Positions 9,362 through 18,014 of a DNA stretch of 64,000 nt are shown here, piece after piece. Below the pieces are notes generated by a model that did not search any database, was not told the DNA's origin, and saw only the letters and a list, made by a program, of their open reading frames with translations. Position 1 is the first letter of the stretch; each line of letters begins with the position of its first letter. Position numbers and translations under genes: made by a program. Source of the DNA: Cryptosporangium aurantiacum (lineage in GTDB: Bacteria > Actinomycetota > Actinomycetes > Mycobacteriales > Cryptosporangiaceae); contig NZ_FRCS01000003.1 of assembly GCF_900143005.1 (NCBI RefSeq), positions 248,001-312,000 on the forward strand. Reading direction: 5' to 3'.

Positions 9362-9385
9362 GTCGGCCTCCTCGCCGTCTGAACG

Positions 9386-9437
9386 GAACAAGACTGGACT
9401 GGTCTGGTTTGAAAAACAAGACTGGACGGGTTTGGTT
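9386..9437. promoter_or_regulatory. Tandem direct repeats in the divergent promoter, likely TetR operator
   Basis: The 12-mer ACAAGACTGGAC occurs at 9388-9399 and again at 9416-9427, 28 bases apart. Each copy is followed by a related T/G-rich stretch ending GGTTT, so the repeat unit is about 24 bases. The first copy also has internal symmetry (AGAC-N7-GTCT). The site lies between the amidohydrolase operon and the TetR gene at 9497, where an operator for both is expected. Confidence 0.6.
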
Positions 9438-9496
9438 TTTGTCTGCCACGATGCGCTGACCACCGACCCACCCGCCCGTTCCCGAGGAGTCCCGCC

Positions 9497-10123
9497 ATGG
9501 CCGACACGCTCCGGGAGCCGCAGCAGGACCGAAGCCGCGACAAGCTGGAACGCATCTACGACGCGAGCGTCGAGTTGCTTCTCGAAGGTGGCTGGGGCGC
9601 CGTCACGGTCGGCGACGTGGAGCGTCGGTCCGGCGTCAGCCGCGGAGCGTTCTACCTGCGCTTTCCGAGCCGGGAGGCGCTACTGGACTACGCCCACGAC
9701 CGCCTGCTCGAAACGGTCAAAATCCACCAGGAGCAGGCGTTCGAACGCGCCCGGGCGGCGAAGTCGCCGACCGTCGACGCTGCGGTGTTTGCCGCTGTGA
9801 GCGCCGTGGCCGAGGTCTTCCAGCAGCACGGTCGCGCTCTGATGCGGCTGGATCGCGGCGAGGAAGGCGGCGCCGGCGAGGACGCACTCAACCAGCTCAG
9901 CCGGCAGTTCCGCTCGGTGCTCGAACCGGTAACCGGAGCTGCTCCCGAGCACCAGACGCATCTGGAGTTCGCGATGCAACTGGTCTTCTCGGCACTCGTC
10001 CTGAAAATCCAGCCCCGAGTCACCTTCAGCCAGCACACCGCAATCGACTGGGACTCGTTCGTCCGCGAGCTCTCCGAGGCGGTCACCGCTTATCTCGAGG
10101 CGCGTCTCCCCCTCGCCGACTGA
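9497..10123 (+). CDS. TetR/AcrR-family transcriptional regulator
   Basis: A 208-residue regulator with an N-terminal helix-turn-helix at about residues 14-60 (RIYDASVELLLEGGWGAVT, RRSGVSRGAFYLRFPSREA) and a helical ligand-binding domain after it. It is divergent from the amidohydrolase-LLM operon and followed after 47 bases by an MFS transporter gene. It probably controls both units by binding the repeats at 9386-9437 and responds to the catabolic substrate. The inducer is unknown. Confidence 0.9.
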   Translation: MADTLREPQQDRSRDKLERIYDASVELLLEGGWGAVTVGDVERRSGVSRGAFYLRFPSREALLDYAHDRLLETVKIHQEQAFERARAAKSPTVDAAVFAAVSAVAEVFQQHGRALMRLDRGEEGGAGEDALNQLSRQFRSVLEPVTGAAPEHQTHLEFAMQLVFSALVLKIQPRVTFSQHTAIDWDSFVRELSEAVTAYLEARLPLAD

Positions 10124-10170
10124 CGGCCGACGGAGCACCGGCGCTCGCCTTTCACGGTCAGGAGTCAACG

Positions 10171-11484
10171 ATGACCACAGATCAACCTCTTCTCAGAGAC
10201 GTCCCGCAGGCTCCACCCACCGCAGAGCCTTCCCGCGGATTCGTCGCCCTCTTCGCCTTGGCAAGCCTCGGGCTCTGGATCGCCACTCTCACGCCGGTGA
10301 TCGTCTCGGTGCCCCTGAAGGTCGCGCAGATCGACCCGAACGAGAACACGCAGGGAACGACCCTGTCCGTCGTCCTCGGCATCGGCGCCGTGTTCGGAAT
10401 CCTCGCGAACCCCGTCTTCGGACGCATCTCCGACCGCACCACCTGGCCCCTGGGTCGACGACGCCCATGGCTGGTCATCGGCGCCTTGCTGTCGGTCCTC
10501 GGCGCCGTCGTACTCGGGCTCTCCTCCAACGTCGCCGTGGCCACCGTCGGATGGTCGATCAACCAGATCGGCGTCAACGCCACCATGGCGGTCCTGCTCG
10601 CCCTGCTGCCCGATCAGGTTCCCCCCGAGCGGCGGGGCCGCATCTCCGGTCTCCTCGGGCTGACCCAGGCCGTCGCCGCCGTACTCGGCGTGGCTCTCGT
10701 CGGCGGCCTGTCACAGGTCTCCTTGACCCTCGCGATCATCGTTCCCACCGCCATCGCGCTGGTCTGCGTCTCGATCGCGGCCGTCCTGCTGTCCGACCGG
10801 CCCGCGACCCGCACCGAACGGCCATCGTTCAACCTGCGTGAGTTCGCCGGAAGCTTCTGGGTGAACCCGCGCCGGTTCCCGGACTTCGGCTGGGCCTGGA
10901 TCAGCCGATTCGCGATGTTCATGGGAATCTCGTTCGCCCTCAACTACCAGATCTTTTACCTCACCTCGCACCTCGGACTGACCGAGAAACAGGCGACCGG
11001 CCTCGTGCCGGCGGCGATCGGAATTCAAACCCTCATGGTCGTCCTGGTCAGCCTCACGCTCGGGCCGCTCTCCGACCGGCTGCGTCGCCGCAAGGTGTTC
11101 GTCCTCGTCTCCGCCGTTATCGCCGGCGTAGGCCTGGGCGTCGTCGCCCTGGCCCCCGCAGACCGCACGTCGGTCCCACTGTTCCTACTGGGCATGGCCC
11201 TCGTCGGCCTCGGCCAGGGCACCTATTTCGCCGTCGACCTCGCGCTGGTCGCCGACGTACTGCCCAACAAAGACGAAGACGCCGCCAAGGACCTCGGTGT
11301 CCTGGGCATGGCCAACCTCATCCCACAGTCCATCGCGCCCGCGGTGGCGCCCCTCTTCCTCGCCGTCCCGCTGTTCACCGACAACGGAGGCTCCGGACAG
11401 AACTATGTCGCGCTCTACCTGGCCGGCGCGCTGTTCGCCGTCGCCGCAGGCGTCACAATTCTCCGGGTCGAAGGCGTGCGTTGA
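10171..11484 (+). CDS. MFS transporter
   Basis: A 437-residue major facilitator with about 12 hydrophobic helices. The loop between helices 2 and 3 carries a motif-A-like GRISDRTTWPLGRRRPW, with an extended Arg-rich end as in the GPH-like and sugar/glycoside branch of the family. A second such loop follows at mid-protein (GPLSDRLRRRKVF). The position downstream of the TetR gene and beside the LLM/amidohydrolase operon suggests uptake of the substrate or export of a toxic intermediate. Direction and substrate cannot be told from sequence. Confidence 0.88.
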   Translation: MTTDQPLLRDVPQAPPTAEPSRGFVALFALASLGLWIATLTPVIVSVPLKVAQIDPNENTQGTTLSVVLGIGAVFGILANPVFGRISDRTTWPLGRRRPWLVIGALLSVLGAVVLGLSSNVAVATVGWSINQIGVNATMAVLLALLPDQVPPERRGRISGLLGLTQAVAAVLGVALVGGLSQVSLTLAIIVPTAIALVCVSIAAVLLSDRPATRTERPSFNLREFAGSFWVNPRRFPDFGWAWISRFAMFMGISFALNYQIFYLTSHLGLTEKQATGLVPAAIGIQTLMVVLVSLTLGPLSDRLRRRKVFVLVSAVIAGVGLGVVALAPADRTSVPLFLLGMALVGLGQGTYFAVDLALVADVLPNKDEDAAKDLGVLGMANLIPQSIAPAVAPLFLAVPLFTDNGGSGQNYVALYLAGALFAVAAGVTILRVEGVR

Positions 11485-11600
11485 TCGTCGCCCCCGGGGT
11501 CGAGACCTCTGTCGTCCGCGACGCCCTGTCCGTCGCAGGACTGGGCTGGCTCAGCCCCGACGGCGAGTCCGTCCGCGCACACATTGAACACGTCCGCTAG
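11481..11600 (+). CDS. Possible small protein or gene remnant (39 aa)
   Basis: A TTG codon overlapping the MFS stop (TTGA) opens a 39-codon frame reading IVAPGVETSVVRDALSVAG and ending AHIEHVR before TAG. The composition looks protein-like, but I recognise no family. It may be the tail of a lost gene. The rest of the gap up to 11798 shows nothing convincing. Confidence 0.2.
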   Translation: MIVAPGVETSVVRDALSVAGLGWLSPDGESVRAHIEHVR

Positions 11601-11798
11601 ACAGGTCCCCACGGGTCGACGGTCGCCTCTCCGGTCTCGCGCCGATACCCGCCGCCCGGGGGCGTGCACTGAGGCATAACCGCAGCTCATCGCAGCGCCG
11701 AGGGCGAGAAGCACACCGCCGCCACGCGCAGTCCCGTCACAGGGCTGTTCGGACGGATGAGCGTCGTCCTTCAGGCCGACCGCTTGACCTGGTGGCGC

Positions 11799-12431
11799 CT
11801 ACTTATCTGTGACGAACGGGGCGCTGCCGATATAGGTGGTGTCGCCGGCTTGGTCGAGGAAGAACGCGGCCGCGTTGGCCCGTGAAAGGCGAACCCCGCC
11901 CTTGCCGCCCACCATGCGCACGTTGACCGACGCGGTCTTCGGACCGTTGGTGAGCAGCGGCAGCCGGACGATGGTCCATTTCAGCCCGGAGTCCCGGACG
12001 ATCTGACCGATCCGCACGAGCGCCTCATAAGCCACCGGCTGGAACTTCCGGATGCCCCGAACCATGAGCCCGACCAGGAACTCCTTGCCGTCCGCGGGGT
12101 CAGAGATACTCGGGGTACCCATCGCGACGAGGCGCTCGACGCCTTCCTCGCGCATCGCCGCGACGATGTTCTGGTACCCGAGGATCAACGGAGGGATGTC
12201 CGCGGCATCGGTCCCCGGCCCCAGCAAACTCAGGACGGCGTCGCTACCGCGCACCGCGCTCGCTATCGCCCGCTCGTCATCGAGTTGTCCCTGGACCACG
12301 GTCAGCCGATCCCTGGCGGTCAGCTTCTCGGGCGAGCGGGCAAAGGCGACGACCTCGTGACCTTCTTTGATGGCCTGGTCGATCAAGAGCAGCCCCGCCG
12401 GTCCGGTGCCCCCGAAAACGGTGATACGCAT
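11799..12431 (-). CDS. NmrA-like NAD(P)H-binding protein (atypical SDR)
   Basis: The start at ATG 12431 follows GGAGAG and gives 210 residues starting MRITVFGGTGPAGLLLIDQA, the GxxGxxG nucleotide-binding motif of atypical short-chain dehydrogenases. Further family signs are VAFARSPEKL after strand 2, GSDAVLSLLG, and a motif around VERLVAMGTPSIS. The usual catalytic Tyr-xxx-Lys is not evident, as in many NmrA-like redox sensors and flavin-reductase-like members. It lies directly downstream of a DoxX gene on the same strand with a 29-base gap, so the two probably form a small redox or thiol-stress operon. Confidence 0.8.
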   Translation of the reverse strand: MRITVFGGTGPAGLLLIDQAIKEGHEVVAFARSPEKLTARDRLTVVQGQLDDERAIASAVRGSDAVLSLLGPGTDAADIPPLILGYQNIVAAMREEGVERLVAMGTPSISDPADGKEFLVGLMVRGIRKFQPVAYEALVRIGQIVRDSGLKWTIVRLPLLTNGPKTASVNVRMVGGKGGVRLSRANAAAFFLDQAGDTTYIGSAPFVTDK

Positions 12432-12460
12432 GAAGCTCTCCATCAAATTTCGCTACGCCG

Positions 12461-12832
12461 TCAGAAGGAGTACGGGCCGAATCGGCCCCAGGCGACGAAG
12501 ACCGCGAGCGCGAACAACACCGCGTTGAACACGATCCCGCTGGGCTCCTTGCGCCGGGCGTGGGTCACTGCGGCCAGAACCATCGTGATCGCCAGACCGG
12601 TGGCCGCCAGCGGAGTCAGCACGGTCGCGAAGCCGGTCGCGGCCGGCAGGATCAGGCCGAGCGCGGCGAGCAGCTCGACCACGCCGATGAAGCGCACCAC
12701 CGGGAGCGAAAAGTCCTCAACCCACGGCAGGTTGGGCGCCAGCTTCTCCTTCGGCTGTGTGGACTTCAGAACGCCGGCGGCACCGAAAACCAGCGCCAGC
12801 AGGATCTGCACGACCCAGAGCACCACGTTCAT
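12461..12832 (-). CDS. DoxX family membrane protein
   Basis: A 123-residue protein with four hydrophobic helices starting MNVVLWVVQILLALVFGAAG, the DoxX/DoxD-like signature. Members of this family are linked to thiol oxidation, quinone-dependent redox and detoxification, and often pair with NAD(P)-dependent reductases, as here with the NmrA-like gene at 11799-12431. It is the first gene of the pair. The promoter should lie in 12833-12900, but I see no clear operator. Confidence 0.85.
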   Translation of the reverse strand: MNVVLWVVQILLALVFGAAGVLKSTQPKEKLAPNLPWVEDFSLPVVRFIGVVELLAALGLILPAATGFATVLTPLAATGLAITMVLAAVTHARRKEPSGIVFNAVLFALAVFVAWGRFGPYSF

Positions 12833-12943
12833 CTCATCGACTCACTCTTCGATAGCGCGGCCACTCGTCGTGCCGTCCGCAAGTGAAGGATACCCTCCAT
12901 TTACCGGCAGCCTGACGACCGTGCGTCCCTGCAGGGCTGGGGC

Positions 12944-13190
12944 TCAGAACGAGCTCGTCGAATCCTTGAGCCAGCAGGCGCAGGAAGAGGTCCGGCTCGT
13001 CATCGGGCTGCCGACGAGCCGGATCTGCAGAAAGCTGATTAGGGGGCCGGGGCTGTCCAGTCCGACCAGGCCAGCCAGCCAGTCCCGGCCGAATACCGCG
13101 ACGGTCGCAGTGACGGTCAGCAGGATGCCCAGCGATGCCTTCGGAGACACGAGGATGGACCGGAAGACGACGTCCTGCCCGACGACATGA
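12944..13190 (-). pseudogene. MMPL/RND transporter remnant
   Basis: On the minus strand this fragment reads VVFRSILVSPKASLGILLT and then WLAGLVGLDSPGPLISFL. This corresponds to the helix pair that precedes the conserved GLAMDYEVFL motif in the C-terminal half of actinobacterial MMPL exporters. That motif is lost: the frame breaks after LVGSP and only scraps such as DLFLRLL can be read in another frame. No start, N-terminal half or loop domain is present. The whole 12833-13375 interval otherwise appears empty. Confidence 0.6.
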
Positions 13191-13375
13191 TCGCCGCCCG
13201 GCAGGCCGTCGAGCCCGGGGACCCCACGGTCTTCGCCCGCTCGAACCAAGCTCAAGCTCCTGACCGACGACATGCGGTGGCGAGCCGCTGCGTTGCGTGC
13301 CACCCGCCAGCAGGACGCCTGAAAGGCTCATCAGCTACGGCATTCGATAGCGGGAAACAAGCTGGTGAGAGCCGG

Positions 13376-14809
13376 TCAGGCGCGCGTTCCGGTCAGCGGG
13401 GAGGCCGGAAAGAGGCCGGCCTTGACCTTGCCGATCATCGTGTCGCCGGCGACGGACACGGCGAACGCTTGTTTCATCGTGAACGGCGCGCGGACCGATA
13501 CTTTCCAGCTCAGTTCGTTTCCCTCGATGGTGCCGTCGTCGATCGGGTTGGTCGCACCGTTCTGGGTCGCCGTGCCGGTCACCGTGGAACCGTCGACGGT
13601 CAGATCGAGGACGACCTGCTGCTCGCCCATCGGCGTGTCGATGACTGCGTGCCAAATTCCGTCCAGGGAGATCGGCCCGTCGCTGATCACTACCGGTGCC
13701 GTCTGGACGGCCGGGTCGGCACGGTGCTCGGATCGGATCTCCTCCGGAGACAACGCCGGGAACCGCTCGCTGTCCAGTTGCGGGAGCACTTCGTCGACGA
13801 AGAGCCCGAACGAGGCGTTGATCTGCTCGGGGTTGTACGCACCGACGGTGAACCGTGTGAGCACCTGGGGCACGCCGGCCTCGTCGTACTCACGCAGCTG
13901 GCGGGTGACGCTGTCCGGGTCGCCCGCGATGATCCACGACTGCACCCAGGCGGCGTTTCGGTCCGCCGGATCAGCGCTGGACAGTTGACGCAAGGATCGG
14001 GTGTCGGTCGACCGGTCCATCATCGGGTTGGCGCCCACCATCGCCTCCGCGCGCTCCCATGCTTCGTCCTCGGTCTTGCCGACGATGACGTGACGTGTGA
14101 CCAAACAACGTGAGGACAGCGTGGCCACCGATTGCGCGTCGCGGCCGCCGGCAACAAGCGCGTCACGGTAGAGCTGGAACTTCCTGGCCGCATCCGGCCT
14201 GGGGCACGGCCCGAGAAACACCGAGAGGCCCTGTTCGGCGGAGCTGACGATCTTGGCGTCGGTGTTCGTACCGACGGCGAGCAGCGGCCCACCCGCGCGG
14301 TACGAGACCGGCATGAGACGCCCGTTCAGTGCGCCCTTGTCCCACTCGGTGTCCATGACGATCGGCGCGTCGCCGGGCTGGTGGGCAAAGGCACGGCGCA
14401 ACAGGTCGAGCTTGCTGTCGAAGACGTCCTGCCGGCGAGCCGGGTCGACGCCGAAGTTCTCGAAGTCGGGTGAGAAGCCGACGCGTCCGGCGGACATGCC
14501 GAGCTGGAAGCGGCCGCGCAGCAGCAGGTCGACGACGCTGGCGTCCTCGGCCAACCGGAACGGGTGGTGGAAGACCAGCGGCACGATCGTGGTCCCGAAC
14601 CAGGTGTCACCGAGGTAGGGCGCGAGCCGGGCCGCCATGAGGAACGGATTGCAGTAAGGCTCGTAGTTGTTGTAGTGCTGTTCGCCGAACGTGACCATGG
14701 CGAACCCGGCTTCGGCGGCGGCAGTCGCCTGGGCGAGGCACAGGTCGATGTTGGGGAGGTCCTGCTTCGGGCCGAACGAGAATGGCCCGAGGAATACGGA
14801 GATGTGCAC
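13376..14809 (-). CDS. LLM-class flavin-dependent oxidoreductase fused to a C-terminal beta-rich domain
   Basis: A 477-residue protein. Residues 1 to about 370 form a luciferase-like TIM barrel close to the genes at 5600 and 7254 (TFGEQHYNNYEPYCNPFLM, GRFQLGMSAGRVGF, GDPDSVTRQLREYDEAGVP). Residues of about 378-477 are an extra domain not present in the other two paralogues. It starts ISLDGIWHAVIDTPMGEQQ, continues VVLDLTVDGSTVTGTATQNG and ends MIGKVKAGLFPASPLTG. The alternating pattern suggests a small beta-barrel or lipocalin-like fold. The pairing with the amidohydrolase upstream (five-base gap) repeats the arrangement at 7254-9361. No flavin reductase is adjacent; the one at 21205 may serve it. 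Confidence 0.85.
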   Translation of the reverse strand: MHISVFLGPFSFGPKQDLPNIDLCLAQATAAAEAGFAMVTFGEQHYNNYEPYCNPFLMAARLAPYLGDTWFGTTIVPLVFHHPFRLAEDASVVDLLLRGRFQLGMSAGRVGFSPDFENFGVDPARRQDVFDSKLDLLRRAFAHQPGDAPIVMDTEWDKGALNGRLMPVSYRAGGPLLAVGTNTDAKIVSSAEQGLSVFLGPCPRPDAARKFQLYRDALVAGGRDAQSVATLSSRCLVTRHVIVGKTEDEAWERAEAMVGANPMMDRSTDTRSLRQLSSADPADRNAAWVQSWIIAGDPDSVTRQLREYDEAGVPQVLTRFTVGAYNPEQINASFGLFVDEVLPQLDSERFPALSPEEIRSEHRADPAVQTAPVVISDGPISLDGIWHAVIDTPMGEQQVVLDLTVDGSTVTGTATQNGATNPIDDGTIEGNELSWKVSVRAPFTMKQAFAVSVAGDTMIGKVKAGLFPASPLTGTRA

Positions 14810-14814
14810 GACGG

Positions 14815-15825
14815 TCAGTCCTTACCGGTCGCGCCGGTGAGCGCCGGCAGGTTGAGCAGGGCCTGGGCGTTGCGGTCGAGGACGGCGGTCTTCTCGCCCG
14901 CGGTCAGGTACGGCGAGTTCTCGACGTAGGCCACCACTTCGGTGAGCGAGGCGAAGATCGCGTCGCTGCCGAGCAGGAGCCGATCCACGCCGAAGGTCTC
15001 CTTGACCAGCTGCATCGTGATCGGCGTCTCTTGAGTGCTGGAGTCGTACCAGAAGCGTTTGAACGCGCTCATCGGGTCGTCCGGGTCGAGCGGCAGCTTC
15101 TGAACCCACGAGAAGTAGTTCCCGCCGACGGCGTTCTCCGCGCTGCGCTCCAGCCCGCGACGGAGGTTGCGCTCCAGCCGGGGCCACAGGTACGGGAGGA
15201 TTCCACCGCAGACCGCGAAGACGAACTTGATCGTCGGGTACCGGAACGTGAGGCCGGAGAAGACCATTCGGGTCGCGGCGGTGGCCAGCTGCACCGGGCT
15301 GCCGTAAGCGGTGTGAAGGCCCCAGTCGGCCAGGCCGGGATGGCAGGCGGAGTTGGAGCCGACCGGATGGAGATACACCACCGCGTTCTTGGTGGCCAGG
15401 TTCTCCCAGAACGGTTCGAACGACGGGTCGTCGAGCGGCTTGCCGTCGACTGAGCACGGTAGCGCGATGCCTTCGAAGCCCAGCTCGTCGAGGGCACGGT
15501 CGGATTCGGCGATCGCCTGGTCGACGAAGGGCAACGGCACGCTGCCGAACGCCCGGAACCGGCCCCGGTAGCGCTCCACGACGTCGGCGTAGATGTCGTT
15601 GATCCCCGCCGCCGCACGGCGGGAACCCTGCGGATCCGGAACCTCGGTGTTGAGCCCGATGGCGCTCAGGATCTGCACGTCGACACCGACGCTGTCCATC
15701 TCCGCCACGCGTTCGTCCAGGTCATCGGCCTGGCGGCCGGCGAACGCGAGATCGTTGCGGCCGAGCTCCACCAGGAGGTCGATGTACGGGGCGGCCCAGT
15801 AATGGGCGTGGACGTCAATTCTCAC
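14815..15825 (-). CDS. Amidohydrolase family 2 (ACMSD-type) protein
   Basis: GTG 15825 is chosen because GAGGAGGAC stands just upstream and the protein then begins MRIDVHAHYWAAP. The 336-residue product has the N-terminal HxH metal motif, GFEGIALPCSVDG, VVYLHPVGSNS and the late Asp in RLLLGSDAIFAS. It resembles the product of 8429-9361 in length and motif order, and both genes precede an LLM gene, so the pairs look like duplicated cassettes. The role is likely decarboxylation or hydrolytic ring opening of a catabolic intermediate. The divergent promoter carries two palindromes. Confidence 0.85.
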   Translation of the reverse strand: MRIDVHAHYWAAPYIDLLVELGRNDLAFAGRQADDLDERVAEMDSVGVDVQILSAIGLNTEVPDPQGSRRAAAGINDIYADVVERYRGRFRAFGSVPLPFVDQAIAESDRALDELGFEGIALPCSVDGKPLDDPSFEPFWENLATKNAVVYLHPVGSNSACHPGLADWGLHTAYGSPVQLATAATRMVFSGLTFRYPTIKFVFAVCGGILPYLWPRLERNLRRGLERSAENAVGGNYFSWVQKLPLDPDDPMSAFKRFWYDSSTQETPITMQLVKETFGVDRLLLGSDAIFASLTEVVAYVENSPYLTAGEKTAVLDRNAQALLNLPALTGATGKD

Positions 15826-15866
15826 GCTGTCCTCCTCGTGGCTATGAAGCCCGGCGCACATTACGG

Positions 15867-15915
15867 ACTGACGCGTCAGTCGGTCAATATCTTTACAACC
15901 GACTGACGAGTCAGT
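15867..15915. promoter_or_regulatory. Pair of palindromic operators between amidohydrolase and liv operons
   Basis: ACTGACGCGTCAGT at 15867-15880 is a perfect 14-base palindrome. ACTGACGAGTCAGT at 15902-15915 differs by one base. The centres are 35 bases apart. A third copy, ACCGACGAGTCAGT, lies at 21828-21841 at the start of the TetR gene. This strongly suggests that this TetR protein controls both divergent operons and itself. Confidence 0.75.
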
Positions 15916-16022
15916 ATGTTTCGACGCCGTGGCCGCGCTGTATCGCGCGTCACATCTCGCGGCGGTCCTGAGAACCGGCGCGACCTGTCCGCTTCGCCCC
16001 TCGCCTCGGACCGAGGACGTTC

Positions 16023-18014
16023 ATGGATCAGCTGCTGTTATTCGTCCTGCTCGGCCTCGGGCCGGGTGCTCTCATCGCCGGGCTCGCGCTAGCGCTGGTA
16101 CTCACCCACCGCGGATCGGGCACGATCAACCTCGCCGTCGGCGCGTTCGCGGTACTCGGCGCCTACGTCTTCTACGGCCTGCGCACGGACGGATATCTCT
16201 TCCTCATTCCGTTGCCCCTGCTGCCGGATCAGATCGACTTCGGCGGTCCCTGGGCCACCGCCCCGGCCCTGCTCGCAGCGCTCGGTATCTGTGCACTCGC
16301 GGGTGCGATCGTCGACCTCGCGGTGCTCCGCCCTCTGCGCACCGCGTCACCACTGGCGAAGCTGCTGGCCACGCTGGGTGTTCTGGTCGTGATCCAGTCG
16401 GCCGTCACGCTGCGGTTCGGCAGTGACGGGCAGGTCGCGCCCGATGTGTTTCCGGCCGGGCCGGAGGACGTGGTGCGCATGGCCGGCGCGACCGTGCCGC
16501 AGAACCGCTTCGCGCTGGCCGTGGTCGTCCTGCTCGCCACGGTCGCGCTCGCGCTCGTCTACCGGTTCACGCGGTTCGGCCTGGCCAGCCGGGCGGCAGC
16601 GGAGAACGAAACGCTGGCTGTCGTCAGTGGGCTCGCCCCCACCGCCCTTTCGCTGGTCAACACCGTGACGGCCGCCGTTGTCGCGGGCGGGCTCGGCGTG
16701 CTGGCCGCCTCGCAGACCCAGCTCGATCCCCGCACGATTCCGCTCGCGGTCATCCCGGCACTCGGGGCGGCGTTGCTGGCCCGCTTCTCGTCCTTCCTGA
16801 TCGCTACCGGGGCGGGCTTGACCCTGGGAATAGTCCAGTCGGTCCTGGTCTATCTCCAGAGCCGGCCGTGGTTCCCTACCGCCGACGGCCAGCCGGTGCC
16901 CGGTATCGCGGACCTGCTGTTCTTCCTGGTCATCGTCGGCGCGATGCTCTGGCAGGGCGCCGCTCTCCCCCAGCGCGGCGTCGCGGTCGAGCAGCGGCTT
17001 CCTTCCGCGGTGGCTCCCAGCCGCCTGGCGCGCCCGACCGTGATCGGCGCGATCGTGCTCACCGCCGCGTTCTTGATCCTGCCGTTCGGCTTCCGGCAGG
17101 CGTTGATCAACTCGCTGATCGCCACGGTCGTCTGCCTGTCCCTCGTCGTCATCACCGGATACGTGGGTCAGGTCTCGCTCATCCAGGTCGCGCTCGCCGG
17201 CGTCGCCGGGTTCACCGTCTCGCGGTTGGCCGAGTCGACCGGGCTCGGGTTCCCGTTCGCCCCGCTGCTCGGAATCGCCGCCGCCGTAGCGCTCGGCACG
17301 CTGACTGCGTTCTCCGCGTTGCGGGTCCGCGGCGTCAACCTCGCGATCGTCACGATCGCCGGCGCGGTGGCCCTGCAGTCCTTCGGGTTCCAGAATCCGG
17401 TCTGGGGCGCCGGCGTCGACGTGTTGAAGGTGCCGCCACCGACGCTCGCCGGTATCGAGCTCGGGCCGGACGCGCCGTTCCCGATCAACTTCGCGGCCCC
17501 CCCGAGCCCGGTCTTCGGCCTGTGCTGCGCGGCGGTGCTGCTGTGCGTAGCGCTCTTCGTCGGCAGCCTGCGCCGCAGCACGCTGGGCAAGCAACTGCTC
17601 GCGGTGCGCTCCAACGAACGAGCAGCGGCCGCGGCCGGCATCAGCGTCCGCAACGTCAAGCTGCTGGCCTTCGCGCTGTCCTCCGCGATCGCCGGAATCG
17701 GCGGTGCGCTCTACGCCTACAACTACGGCGCCGTCAGCTCCGATCGGTTCGACCTCATGCTGGCCCTGACCTTCGTGGCGTTCGCCTACGTCGGAGGCAT
17801 CGCCAGCGTGCCCGGGGCGCTCATCGCGGGCCTGGGCGTCACCGCGGGTCTGATGGGCTACCTCCTCGATGGCTGGATCGGCATCCCGAGCACGTGGCAA
17901 CTCCTCCTCGGCGGCTTCGCGCTCGTACTCACGATCGCGCACCAACCCGACGGCATCGCCGGGCAACTCCGGCGAAGCACCCACCGTCGCACCCCTGCCG
18001 GAGCCGTTCGATGA
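16023..18014 (+). CDS. Branched-chain-amino-acid-type ABC transporter permease, LivH-LivM fusion
   Basis: A single 663-residue frame carries both permease subunits of a Liv/Hut-type importer. Residues of about 1-300 are LivH-like (ALALVLTHRGSGTINLAVGA near the N-terminus). Residues of about 330-650 are LivM-like (VVITGYVGQVSLIQVALAG and the cytoplasmic EAA-like region GKQLLAVRSNERAAAAAGI). In most bacteria these are separate genes; the fused form recurs in some actinobacteria. The stop overlaps the LivG start (ATGA). Given the surrounding catabolic genes, the ligand is more likely an aromatic or other carboxylic acid than leucine. Confidence 0.88.
   Translation: MDQLLLFVLLGLGPGALIAGLALALVLTHRGSGTINLAVGAFAVLGAYVFYGLRTDGYLFLIPLPLLPDQIDFGGPWATAPALLAALGICALAGAIVDLAVLRPLRTASPLAKLLATLGVLVVIQSAVTLRFGSDGQVAPDVFPAGPEDVVRMAGATVPQNRFALAVVVLLATVALALVYRFTRFGLASRAAAENETLAVVSGLAPTALSLVNTVTAAVVAGGLGVLAASQTQLDPRTIPLAVIPALGAALLARFSSFLIATGAGLTLGIVQSVLVYLQSRPWFPTADGQPVPGIADLLFFLVIVGAMLWQGAALPQRGVAVEQRLPSAVAPSRLARPTVIGAIVLTAAFLILPFGFRQALINSLIATVVCLSLVVITGYVGQVSLIQVALAGVAGFTVSRLAESTGLGFPFAPLLGIAAAVALGTLTAFSALRVRGVNLAIVTIAGAVALQSFGFQNPVWGAGVDVLKVPPPTLAGIELGPDAPFPINFAAPPSPVFGLCCAAVLLCVALFVGSLRRSTLGKQLLAVRSNERAAAAAGISVRNVKLLAFALSSAIAGIGGALYAYNYGAVSSDRFDLMLALTFVAFAYVGGIASVPGALIAGLGVTAGLMGYLLDGWIGIPSTWQLLLGGFALVLTIAHQPDGIAGQLRRSTHRRTPAGAVR

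Noticed and set aside
9381-9437. CRISPR-like repeats
   Set aside because: Only two copies of a short repeat with no spacer array; the position fits an operator.
16347-17984. 545-codon antisense frame over the LivHM fusion
   Set aside because: It is the complement of a well-supported permease and has no recognisable domain; a GC-skew artefact.
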